Below are positions 31,805 to 40,012 of a DNA stretch of 64,000 nt, in pieces (within the stretch, counting starts at the first letter, position 1; each line of letters opens with the position of its first letter). The stretch spans positions 5,301 through 69,300 of the forward strand of contig JAZDKM010000001.1 in NCBI GenBank assembly GCA_043803085.1. The letters are read 5' to 3'. The notes under the pieces are model-generated. The model saw only the letters and a program-made list of their open reading frames with translations, did not search any database and was not told the origin of the DNA. Both the position numbers and the translations under genes were made by a program. This DNA is from JAAEQG01 sp043803085. Lineage in GTDB: Bacteria > Planctomycetota > Phycisphaerae > UBA1845.

Positions 31805-34162
31805 ATGCGTACATGCCGGCGTGGACGTTGGCAAGGGGGCCTGGCCCTCTTAGGAGTGGTGTGGGGTTGCGTTGCCCCCGCGGTCATGGGGCAGAGCATC
31901 ATTATCGACAACAGCGACCCGCAATTTCAGATTCTCGCCGGGTCGTGGTCCATCGGGACCAGCGCCCCCGGTCATTGGGGTGCGGACTACCGGTTTCGCA
32001 GTACCACGGGTGCGGGTGCTTCGTACGGTGCGGTGGAATGGCGGCCGGATCTCCCCGCGGGCGGCGGCTACCAGGTAGCCATCTACTACCCTCAGGGGCC
32101 CAACCGCGCCGACAACGCCCCGTTCACGGTTTATTTCGCGGGCGGTTCCCAGTTCTTCTACGTGAATCAGAAGATCCAGGGCGGGCAATGGAATGTGCTG
32201 GGCACCTTTTACTTCGAGGCGGGCGCCGGTGGATACGTTATGCTCACCAACGAGGCCAATCCCGACGTGGTCATTGCCGACGCGGTGCAGTTCACGCCCG
32301 AAACCACGACCCTGGAACTGACCATGGCCGTTGCCCCCCTCGGGACGGGGACCACGACGCCTGCGGTGGGCGGTCCCTACACCAAGTACCTTAACGAGAT
32401 CGTACCCATCTCGGCGACAGCGAACATGGGCTATGAATTTCATCATTGGGAGGTGTCTGCGGGGTCCCCTGTGGCCGATCCGTCCGCTCCCAGTACGACG
32501 GTGACGATGGACCAAGACAAGACAGTGACGGCGGTGTTCGTGGAGCAGGGGCCGGCGCCAGCGGAGTTCCGGGCGTTCTGGGCGGATGCCTTCCACGCGG
32601 GATTCAAGAGCACCGCGGAGATCGACACGATGATCAACTGGGCGTTGACGGGGAACTACAATGCGATCATCCCGGAGATTCTTGCCTACCAGGACGTGAG
32701 CGACACCAACAGTGGGCACGGCGCCTATTGGAATTCGAACATCGTGCCGAAGGCCCACGACATCGTGGGCGGGATCGATCCGTTGGCCGAGCTGGTGCAA
32801 CGGGCGCACGCAGTGGGCATCGAGGTGCACCCGTGGGTCGTGACCCTGCGGGTTTCGCTGGCCTGGCCGCCCGCCGGCAACGCCCTCCTCTCGGCCCACC
32901 CGGAATGGATCATGGTCCCGAGAAACAGCATGGACGGGGGACCGGCGCCGGTGAGCGGAAAATACGTGCTCGATCCGGGCTCCCCGGACGTACAGGAGTA
33001 CCTGATCTCCATCATGGGGGAGGTGTTGGAGAACTACGAGGTAGACGGCTGGCACTGGGACTACATCCGGTATGAGGCGACGGACGCCGGGTATCCGGCG
33101 TATAACTGGTACACCAAGTCGGGGCTGGCGCGGTTCAAGGCGATCACCGGTTACTCGGGGACGCCTCCGGCGACAGGGTATACGCCGTGGGACGATTTCC
33201 GCCGCCGGGAGATCACCGAACTGGTCCGGCGGGCCCAGGGCGTGGTGGAGACGGCGAACAATCCCCGCCAGCCGCTGCGGCACACGGCTGCGCTGATCAC
33301 CTGGTATCCGGCGAGCACCAATTTCCACGCGACCAATCCGTACGCGTTGTTCTCCGATTGGGAGTACTGGCAGTCGATGGGGTACCTCGATGCCACGGTG
33401 CCGATGTGCTATTTCGACGAGCAGGGGGCGTACCGGACTACCTACTACCAGTGGGTGGACAACAGCATCATGTGGGCCAACGCCTATAACCGGCACACCT
33501 ACATCGGTCCGGGCATCTACATGAACAGCTTTGCGAACAGCGTGGTGCAGATGGAGTACGCGCGGAATGCTGGCGCGGACGGGTTCAGCACCTACTCGTA
33601 TACGGGCACGAACGACACGGGGACGACGTGGTCGGACTGGTACGCGTACGTTGCGGCCAACCTGTTCACCGAGCCGGCGCCGACGCCGTCGATGCCCTGG
33701 CGCAATCCGACGACGGCGACGCAAGGAACCGTGTACGGGCGGGTGACCGACGGCGGAACCGGCGTACCGATCGACAACGCAACGATCAGGCTCGACGGCC
33801 TCACCCAAGTCCAGAGCGATGGGAACGGGCAATACCTTCTCACCAAGATCAACGCCGCGGCCGGCGGGACGATGGTCACGGTGAGCGCCAGCGCGACGGG
33901 CTATACGGAGGTGGCACGTCCGGCGGTACTGGTGGAACGAGCCGGCGACACGGAGATCAACTTCGGCTTGGGCATGTGGTGGGACGGCGATTACGACGTG
34001 GACGGGGACGTGGACCTGACGGACTACAGCAAGTTCGCGCCCTGCATCACCGGTCCGGACAACGGCCCGCTCGCCGCCGGGTGTGACCTCTTCGATTTCG
34101 ATGCGGATACCGACATCGACTTGGCGGACTTCCGCGTTTTCCAGGAGGCCGCGACCCCATAG
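31805..34162 (+). CDS. Secreted GHL10-type glycosidase-like protein with golvesin-like and dockerin-like domains
   Basis: 785 aa. ATG 31805 has GGAGG upstream and starts a signal peptide (MRTCRRGRWQGGLALLGVVW). Order: a golvesin/xanthan-lyase-type beta domain (residues ~40-165, VMLTNEANPDVVIADAVQF); a bacterial repeat unit (TKYLNEIVPISATANMGYEF, TVTAVF); a GHL10 (DUF187) TIM barrel (~255-640; EFRAFWADAFHAGFKS, DGWHWDYIRYE); a carboxypeptidase-regulatory-like beta domain (VYGRVTDGGTGVPIDNATI); and a dockerin-like end. GHL10 proteins are predicted glycosidases; the substrate here is likely a wall or capsule glycan. A close paralogue follows at once. Confidence 0.87.
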   Translation: MRTCRRGRWQGGLALLGVVWGCVAPAVMGQSIIIDNSDPQFQILAGSWSIGTSAPGHWGADYRFRSTTGAGASYGAVEWRPDLPAGGGYQVAIYYPQGPNRADNAPFTVYFAGGSQFFYVNQKIQGGQWNVLGTFYFEAGAGGYVMLTNEANPDVVIADAVQFTPETTTLELTMAVAPLGTGTTTPAVGGPYTKYLNEIVPISATANMGYEFHHWEVSAGSPVADPSAPSTTVTMDQDKTVTAVFVEQGPAPAEFRAFWADAFHAGFKSTAEIDTMINWALTGNYNAIIPEILAYQDVSDTNSGHGAYWNSNIVPKAHDIVGGIDPLAELVQRAHAVGIEVHPWVVTLRVSLAWPPAGNALLSAHPEWIMVPRNSMDGGPAPVSGKYVLDPGSPDVQEYLISIMGEVLENYEVDGWHWDYIRYEATDAGYPAYNWYTKSGLARFKAITGYSGTPPATGYTPWDDFRRREITELVRRAQGVVETANNPRQPLRHTAALITWYPASTNFHATNPYALFSDWEYWQSMGYLDATVPMCYFDEQGAYRTTYYQWVDNSIMWANAYNRHTYIGPGIYMNSFANSVVQMEYARNAGADGFSTYSYTGTNDTGTTWSDWYAYVAANLFTEPAPTPSMPWRNPTTATQGTVYGRVTDGGTGVPIDNATIRLDGLTQVQSDGNGQYLLTKINAAAGGTMVTVSASATGYTEVARPAVLVERAGDTEINFGLGMWWDGDYDVDGDVDLTDYSKFAPCITGPDNGPLAAGCDLFDFDADTDIDLADFRVFQEAATP

Positions 34163-34175
34163 CCGGCCCGGAAGA

Positions 34176-34327
34176 ATAAACATGATGACTAGATGGAGTA
34201 AGCGATGAAACCGCAGATGAACGCTGACAAACGCAGATAAGATGGAGCAGAGAGATCACCCCATCTGCGTTGATCTGCGTTCATCAGCGGTTCCAAGGAT
34301 AAACATGATGACCGGATGGAGTAAGCG
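34176..34327. repeat. Hairpin element flanked by a 29-bp direct repeat
   Basis: A 29-base sequence (ATAAACATGATGAC, two variable bases, GATGGAGTAAGCG) occurs at 34176-34204 and again at 34299-34327, where it is the translation start of the next gene. Between them is an imperfect ~30-bp inverted repeat (AACCGCAGATGAACGC at 34209 on, its partner GCGTTCATCAGCGGTT ending near 34292), a sequence type I know as a dispersed ATCTGCGTT repeat. The first copy now encodes only MMTRWSKR and a stop. Confidence 0.85.
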
Positions 34328-36038
34328 GAAGAGTGGTCGGACCTGTGGAGGTGCGGGCGCGCTGGCCGTTTGGGCTGTCTTGGCTGGCGTGCCGGTCTGC
34401 CCGGCTGAGGCAGACGAGCTGCGTGGTTTGTGGGCGGATGCGTTTTATCAAGGCTTCAAAAGCACTTCGCAAATCGACACGCTGGTCTCGCGGGCAGTGA
34501 CCGGGCGGTACAACGCCATCTTCGCCGAGGTGCTTGCCTATCAGGACACGGGATCGGGCGGTCACGGGGCGTACTGGAACTCGGCGATCGTGCCCAAAGC
34601 GACGGACATCAGCGGAGGGATCGACCCGCTGGCCTATCTGGTGCAGCAGGCCCACGCTTCGGGGCTGGAGGTGCACGCCTGGCTGGTGCCCTACCGGGTG
34701 AGTACGAGTTGGCCGCCCAATGGCAATGCCTACCTGGCGGCCCGGCCGCAGTGGATTATGGTCCCGCTGGCCGATATGGACACCGGTCCCGCAACCATCG
34801 ACGGCAAGTACAACCTGGATCCGGGTTCGCCGGAGGTGCAGACGTATCTGGTCTCTATCGTTCGGGAACTGGTCACCAACTACGCCATCGACGGGATGCA
34901 CTGGGACTACATCCGTTACCTGGACACCGACGCGGGCTATCCGGCGCACGCCTGGTACGGCCAGTCGGGGCTGGAGCGTTTTAGGGCCATCTACGCCTAC
35001 GGCGGTACGCCGCCGGTGGACTACGGACCCTGGAACGACTTCCGCCGGAGGGAGATCAACGAGCTGGTCCGCCGCGCCCTGGTGGAGGTTCACACCAATG
35101 AAGCCAACCCGCAGCAGCCCTTACGGCACACCGCCGCCTTGCTGGCCACCGGCGACGCCCCCGCCAACTTCGCTGACTCCCTCGCCTATACTCTGTTTCA
35201 GGACTGGAAGACCTGGATGCAGAAAGGATGGCTGGACGCCGGCTGCCCGATGAATTACAAGCGGGAGCACTGCACCGACGAAGCTGCCTGGTTCCGCGAC
35301 TGGGTGACCGCCGCCCTGAACTGGAGCTATGACCGGCATGTGTTCTGCGGGCAGGCCCTCTACCTCAACAGCTTCGCCGACAGCGTCACCCAGATGAGCT
35401 ACGCCTATGGCCAGGGCGTGGAGGGGAGCGTGAACTTCAGCTATTACGCTACCCGGGCCACGGAAACGATCTGTGACGCCAACGACCCCTGGACGAACGA
35501 TCCGGCATGGTATAGCTACGTGGCCGCCAACTTGTTCACCGCCCCGGCGACGCACCCCGCCATGTCCTGGCATGACCCGACGGCGGCGACCAAGGGAGCG
35601 GTCTACGGACGCATCGCCGATGGGGCCACCGGGCAACCCATCGACAACGCGACGTTCGAGATCAACGGCTTCCCCGCCGCCCAGGTGGACGGCAACGGCT
35701 TCTACGTGGTGACGCAGTTGTCCGCGGGCCCGACGGGTACTATGGTCCCGACCAGCGCCGTAGCGCCGGGCTACGCCGAGGTGTTCCGTCCGGCGGTGCT
35801 GGTGGAACGGGCGGGCTTCACCGAGGTAAACTTTGCCTTGGGTACCTGGTTGCCGGGGGACTACGACGTCGACGCCGACGTGGACTTGGACGACTACGCC
35901 CACTTTGCGTCGTGTCTGACCGGACCGGGCCAGGGCCCGCTCGCCGCCGGCTGCGATGTTTTCGATTTCGACGCCGACGCCGACGTGGATCTGAAGGACT
36001 ATCAGGTCTTGCAGGATTCGTTCACGTGGGCGCCTTGA
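34305..36038 (+). CDS. Second GHL10-type glycosidase-like exported protein
   Basis: 577 aa. MMTGWSKRKSG leads a signal peptide ending near PVCPAEA. The GHL10 barrel begins directly (ELRGLWADAFYQGFKST) and shares long identical stretches with the preceding protein (GGIDPLAYLVQQAHASGLEV, DGMHWDYIRYLDTDAGYPAH). It has no golvesin-like or bacterial-repeat domains in front. The regulatory-like beta domain and the double dockerin-like end (YDVDADVDLDDYAHF, FDADADVDLKDYQVL) are kept. It is a tandem duplicate with a shortened N-terminus. Its start codon lies in one of the flanking repeats described above. Expression probably runs on into lysA, 32 bases downstream. Confidence 0.87.
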   Translation: MMTGWSKRKSGRTCGGAGALAVWAVLAGVPVCPAEADELRGLWADAFYQGFKSTSQIDTLVSRAVTGRYNAIFAEVLAYQDTGSGGHGAYWNSAIVPKATDISGGIDPLAYLVQQAHASGLEVHAWLVPYRVSTSWPPNGNAYLAARPQWIMVPLADMDTGPATIDGKYNLDPGSPEVQTYLVSIVRELVTNYAIDGMHWDYIRYLDTDAGYPAHAWYGQSGLERFRAIYAYGGTPPVDYGPWNDFRRREINELVRRALVEVHTNEANPQQPLRHTAALLATGDAPANFADSLAYTLFQDWKTWMQKGWLDAGCPMNYKREHCTDEAAWFRDWVTAALNWSYDRHVFCGQALYLNSFADSVTQMSYAYGQGVEGSVNFSYYATRATETICDANDPWTNDPAWYSYVAANLFTAPATHPAMSWHDPTAATKGAVYGRIADGATGQPIDNATFEINGFPAAQVDGNGFYVVTQLSAGPTGTMVPTSAVAPGYAEVFRPAVLVERAGFTEVNFALGTWLPGDYDVDADVDLDDYAHFASCLTGPGQGPLAAGCDVFDFDADADVDLKDYQVLQDSFTWAP

Positions 36039-36070
36039 CCCCTCTCTAAACGTCGGAAAGGGGGAGGTCG

Positions 36071-37354
36071 GTGGACGGGTTCGAGTATCACGACGGGGTG
36101 CTATACGGCGAGAACGTGGCGCTGACGGCGGTGGCCCGGCGATTCGGCACGCCGACCTACGTCTACTCGCGGCGGGCCTTCATCAGCCACTATGAGCGTC
36201 TGACGCGGGCGTTCGCGGAGTTGCACCCCAAGATCTGCTTCTCGGTTAAGAGTTGCCACAACCTTCACATCCTGCGTTTGCTACGCGACCAGGGGACGGC
36301 CTTCGATGTGGTCAGCGGCGGCGAGATTCGGCGGGCCATCGAGGCGGGGGCTCATCCTGGAGACATCGTCTTTGCCGGCGTGGGCAAGACGGATGAGGAA
36401 ATCGCCCTGGCCATCGAGTTGGGGGTAGGCTGCTTCAACGTGGAGTCCGTAGCGGAGCTTGAAGTCCTCGCGGCGCACGCGGAGCGGGCCCGGCGGACCG
36501 TCCACGCCGCTTTGCGGGCAAACCCCGATGTCGATGCCCTGACCCATCCTTACACCACGACCGGGAAACGGGAGAACAAGTTCGGCATTGACGTCGAACG
36601 CCTCCGGGAGTTGTTCGTGCAATTCAAAGAGAGCCGGTGGTTGAAGGTCTCCGGCGTGCACATGCACATCGGCTCGCCGGTCAATACGCCCGCACCATAT
36701 GTCCAAGCGCTCACCAGGGTGTGCGCGGCGGCGGCGGAGGTCCAGGCCCATGGGGTTCAGATCGATCTGATCAATCTCGGGGGCGGCTACGGGGTCTGTT
36801 ATCAGGATGACGACGCCCCGTTACTCGAGGCGTACGCCCAGGCGGTCCTGCCGATCTTGGCAGGGCGCGGATGGCGTGTGCTGATGGAACCGGGTCGATC
36901 CATCGCCGCTAACGCCGGGATCCTGCTCACTAAAGCGCTGTACGTAAAGCAAGGACGGGAACGCCGGTTTGTGGTGGTGGATGCTGCTATGACCGACCTG
37001 CTGCGCCCCGCGTTGTACGGGGCTTACCACTTCATTTGGCCCGTCGCCCCCGGAAGCGCCTTTGAGCCGCAGGGTCACAGCCCGACGATGAAGCTGCCCG
37101 GCGCCGTGCTGGTGGATGTGGTCGGGCCGGTGTGCGAGAGCGGAGACTTTCTGGGCAAGGATCGCTGGTTGCCCCCGATTCAGCGCGGCGACCTTCTGGC
37201 CGTGTTCTCCGCAGGGGCCTATGGCTCCGTGATGAGTAGCCACTATAACTCCAGGCCGCGGGCGCCGGAGGTGCTGGTGGAAGGTGATTGCGTCCGCCTC
37301 ATTCGGCGCCGCGAGACCTACGACGATCTGGTGGCGGCGGAACGCGAGGTATGA
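36071..37354 (+). CDS. lysA: Diaminopimelate decarboxylase
   Basis: 427 aa, the standard length. A PLP fold-III decarboxylase: the cofactor lysine in ICFSVKSCHNLHIL, the glycine loop NLGGGYGVCYQ, the phosphate-binding EPGRS, and CESGDFLGKD near the C-terminus, all typical of LysA. It converts meso-diaminopimelate to lysine. The start is GTG 36071 with GGGGGAGG upstream. Its stop overlaps the next ATG. Set between glycosidase genes rather than lysine-biosynthesis genes, it may deal with diaminopimelate released from peptidoglycan. Confidence 0.93.
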   Translation: MDGFEYHDGVLYGENVALTAVARRFGTPTYVYSRRAFISHYERLTRAFAELHPKICFSVKSCHNLHILRLLRDQGTAFDVVSGGEIRRAIEAGAHPGDIVFAGVGKTDEEIALAIELGVGCFNVESVAELEVLAAHAERARRTVHAALRANPDVDALTHPYTTTGKRENKFGIDVERLRELFVQFKESRWLKVSGVHMHIGSPVNTPAPYVQALTRVCAAAAEVQAHGVQIDLINLGGGYGVCYQDDDAPLLEAYAQAVLPILAGRGWRVLMEPGRSIAANAGILLTKALYVKQGRERRFVVVDAAMTDLLRPALYGAYHFIWPVAPGSAFEPQGHSPTMKLPGAVLVDVVGPVCESGDFLGKDRWLPPIQRGDLLAVFSAGAYGSVMSSHYNSRPRAPEVLVEGDCVRLIRRRETYDDLVAAEREV

Positions 37355-39930
37355 CCCTCTACCCCAGCGCCAGGGCGCCGGACGCAGGAACCGGAGCGGA
37401 AATCGCCGCCAGCTTGTTGCCCCAGCCCAAGCAGGTCGAGGCTCTGGGCGGCACGCTGCCGCTGCCCGATCTCTGCGCCCTTCACCTTCCCGAGGTCCTC
37501 CCCGACCCGGAACGGGGCGCGCTGAATGAGTTGAGGGAGTTGTGCGCCCACGCCGTCCGCGTCCACCTGGTGGAGTGCCCGCCGGCCGCCGCACCACCAC
37601 CGGGCGGGATTACGGTCCGGCTGGAACCCGAGGAGGCTGCCGGGCCTGGAACCCGGCCCCACGAGGTGGACGCCGAGCGGTGGGCGCAGGGTTACCGGCT
37701 GCGGGTGGGCCCGGCGCACGTCGAGTTGGTGGGTAACACGCCGCCGGGTTTGTTCTATGGCGTGCAGACGCTGCGGCAGCTCGTACGCACCTTCGCACGC
37801 GATTGGCCGTGTATGGAGATCCGCGATCTGCCGGACTTTGCGGTCCGCGGTCTGTCTCATGACGTAACCCGGGGTAAAGTGCCCAAGCTGGAGACCCTCA
37901 AGGAACTGGGCGACCGTTTGGCCGAGTTCAAGATGAACCATCTCCAGTTGTATGTCGAGCACACCTTCGCGTTCCAGTTCAATGCCCACATCGGGGGTGG
38001 CTGCTCGCCGCTGACTGCCGAAGAGGTTCGCGAGTTGGACTCCTACTGCGTCGCGCGGCGGATCGAGCTGGTGCCGGCGTTGGCCTCTTTCGGCCACATG
38101 GGTTTCGTGCTCAGTCTTCCCGAATACCGCCATCTCGCCGAGGTGGAGGCGACCGTGCCCTGGGCCCAGATGTCCTGGCGCGAGCGGATGCATGGACTGA
38201 CGCTGGATGCCTCCAACCCTCAGTCCCGGATGCTGTTGGAACACATGTATGCGGAGTTCCTGCCGCTGTTTTCGTCGAGGCTGGTGAATGTCACCTGCGA
38301 TGAGACCTACGACCTGGGGCAGGGGAAAAACCAGCGGCGGGCGGCCGAGTTCGGCCTCGGTCGGTTATATCTCGAACACCTGTGTTGGCTGCACCAGCTT
38401 TGTGGCCGGTTCGGCAAGCGCATGATGTTGTGGGGGGACATCGTCAAGAGATTCCCGGAGTTGCTCACCGAGCTTCCGCGGGACGTCATCGTGCTGAATT
38501 GGGGATACGCCCCCGCGGCCGACTACGAGAGCACGGCCCTGTTTCGGGACGCGGGTCTGACCACGTATGTCTGTCCCGGCACCTCCGCGTGGAACCGCGT
38601 GATTAACGATATCGACAGCGCCGATTTGAACATCCGCCGTTACGCGGCGGCGGGTGTGCAGTACGGGGCCGTGGGGTTGCTCAACACCGATTGGGGCGAC
38701 GACGGACATTTCAACCTGCTCGCCGGGTCCTGGCATCCCATCGTGCTGGGGGCCGCAATGGGTTGGAATACGGCGGGTCCGCCCCCGCAGACGTTTGACC
38801 GTGTGTTCAGCCGCCTGGTGTGGGAAGACGAAAGCGGAGCCCTGGTTCAAACGCTGCGCCGCGTCGTCTCCGCGAGCAACCTGCCGCGGAGCTGGCCGAC
38901 GTTCTATGCCCCGCTAACCGAAACCATTCCTCAGGAGCCGTGGAGCGAATCGCGGGTGGAGCGCTGGCGGACGGTCTCGCTGGCCGCCGCGGAACAGTTC
39001 CGGCGTCATCGGGTTACCGGGCGTGGTGCCGCCCAGGACCTGCGGGAACTCCAGGTGGCCTGTCGGATGAACGCCCTGGTGGCGGAGCGTATTCAAGTCT
39101 CGCGGGCTTTGGCCGTGGCCTCCGGAAACCCGGACCGTGTGTTGGTGGACCGCCTGCGCCGGTTCGCCTCCGACTGCGAGACGCTGGCGGCGCTATACGA
39201 ACAAGTCTGGCTGGCCCGAAACAAGCGCTCGAACCTGGTTGAGATTCTGGCCGTATTCCAGCGGTTGGCAAAGGAAGCTCGGAGCATCGCGGCGAGGGAG
39301 GCCACCGGTTTCGACGCCGAACAGCACTACGGCGAACGGATGAGGGTCTTTGCGAGCGAGCGTGTGGAGCCGGGCGGTATCGTTTTCGTGGGTTCGTCGC
39401 ACATTGAACGATTCGACACGGCCGCACTGTTGCCAGGGTGGCGGATCATCAATCGAGGGATCAGCGCTGATCGGACCGGGATCACCGAGCGTGGCATCCT
39501 CCACCGGCTGGACGTGTCGGTCTTCGACTGTCGGCCCTCCTATATTCTGCTGGAGAACGGGGCCAACGACCTGGGTGAACTCTGGCGCACCGGTCGCCCG
39601 ACGATCGAAGAGATCGCAGACGGCTACGCGGAGCTGGTGGCGGCCATTCGCGCTCGACTGCCGCAGGTGCCCATGTGCCTCGTCAACGTGGCGCCGACCA
39701 CGGGTCCACATGCCGGCCTCTCACCGCTGGCGCCGCTCCTGAACCGGCAGATCGAACGCATCGCGGCGCGCTTCGGCTGTCAATACATGGACCTCTATCG
39801 TGTAGTGGTGAACGACGCCGGTGAACTGCGGTGGGAATTGACCGACGACGGACTACATCTCAATGCCCTCGGTTATCGTTCTTGGGCGGAGATCATTGCG
39901 CCCTATCTGGAGGCTGCCTTGGGCGGCTGA
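37351..39930 (+). CDS. GH20-type hexosaminidase fused to SGNH hydrolase
   Basis: 859 aa from ATG 37351, which overlaps the lysA stop (ATGA). Residues ~20-155 form the GH20b-type N-domain (LLPQPKQVEALGG, GLFYGVQTLRQLV). Residues ~160-500 form the GH20 barrel (RGLSHDVTRGKVP; the acid pair in VTCDETYD near residue 315). Helices follow, then an SGNH/GDSL esterase domain from ~670: block I VFVGSSHIERF, block II NRGISADRTG, block III ENGANDL and the catalytic DGLHLN. It would remove beta-GlcNAc and an O-acyl group from the same glycan. No signal peptide is seen, so it may be cytoplasmic and act on imported muropeptides or oligosaccharides. Confidence 0.88.
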   Translation: MTLYPSARAPDAGTGAEIAASLLPQPKQVEALGGTLPLPDLCALHLPEVLPDPERGALNELRELCAHAVRVHLVECPPAAAPPPGGITVRLEPEEAAGPGTRPHEVDAERWAQGYRLRVGPAHVELVGNTPPGLFYGVQTLRQLVRTFARDWPCMEIRDLPDFAVRGLSHDVTRGKVPKLETLKELGDRLAEFKMNHLQLYVEHTFAFQFNAHIGGGCSPLTAEEVRELDSYCVARRIELVPALASFGHMGFVLSLPEYRHLAEVEATVPWAQMSWRERMHGLTLDASNPQSRMLLEHMYAEFLPLFSSRLVNVTCDETYDLGQGKNQRRAAEFGLGRLYLEHLCWLHQLCGRFGKRMMLWGDIVKRFPELLTELPRDVIVLNWGYAPAADYESTALFRDAGLTTYVCPGTSAWNRVINDIDSADLNIRRYAAAGVQYGAVGLLNTDWGDDGHFNLLAGSWHPIVLGAAMGWNTAGPPPQTFDRVFSRLVWEDESGALVQTLRRVVSASNLPRSWPTFYAPLTETIPQEPWSESRVERWRTVSLAAAEQFRRHRVTGRGAAQDLRELQVACRMNALVAERIQVSRALAVASGNPDRVLVDRLRRFASDCETLAALYEQVWLARNKRSNLVEILAVFQRLAKEARSIAAREATGFDAEQHYGERMRVFASERVEPGGIVFVGSSHIERFDTAALLPGWRIINRGISADRTGITERGILHRLDVSVFDCRPSYILLENGANDLGELWRTGRPTIEEIADGYAELVAAIRARLPQVPMCLVNVAPTTGPHAGLSPLAPLLNRQIERIAARFGCQYMDLYRVVVNDAGELRWELTDDGLHLNALGYRSWAEIIAPYLEAALGG

Positions 39931-40012
39931 CGCACCATGGGCGAGGCCCGGCGAACGGCACGACCCGACGCGGCCGCGGGTCCGTCGGATCCGGTGACTC
40001 CAGGCGTCGGGC

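Noticed and set aside
31850..34183. A 777-aa minus-strand frame
   Set aside because: Shadow of the first GHL10 gene; histidine/arginine/valine-rich and without domain signals.
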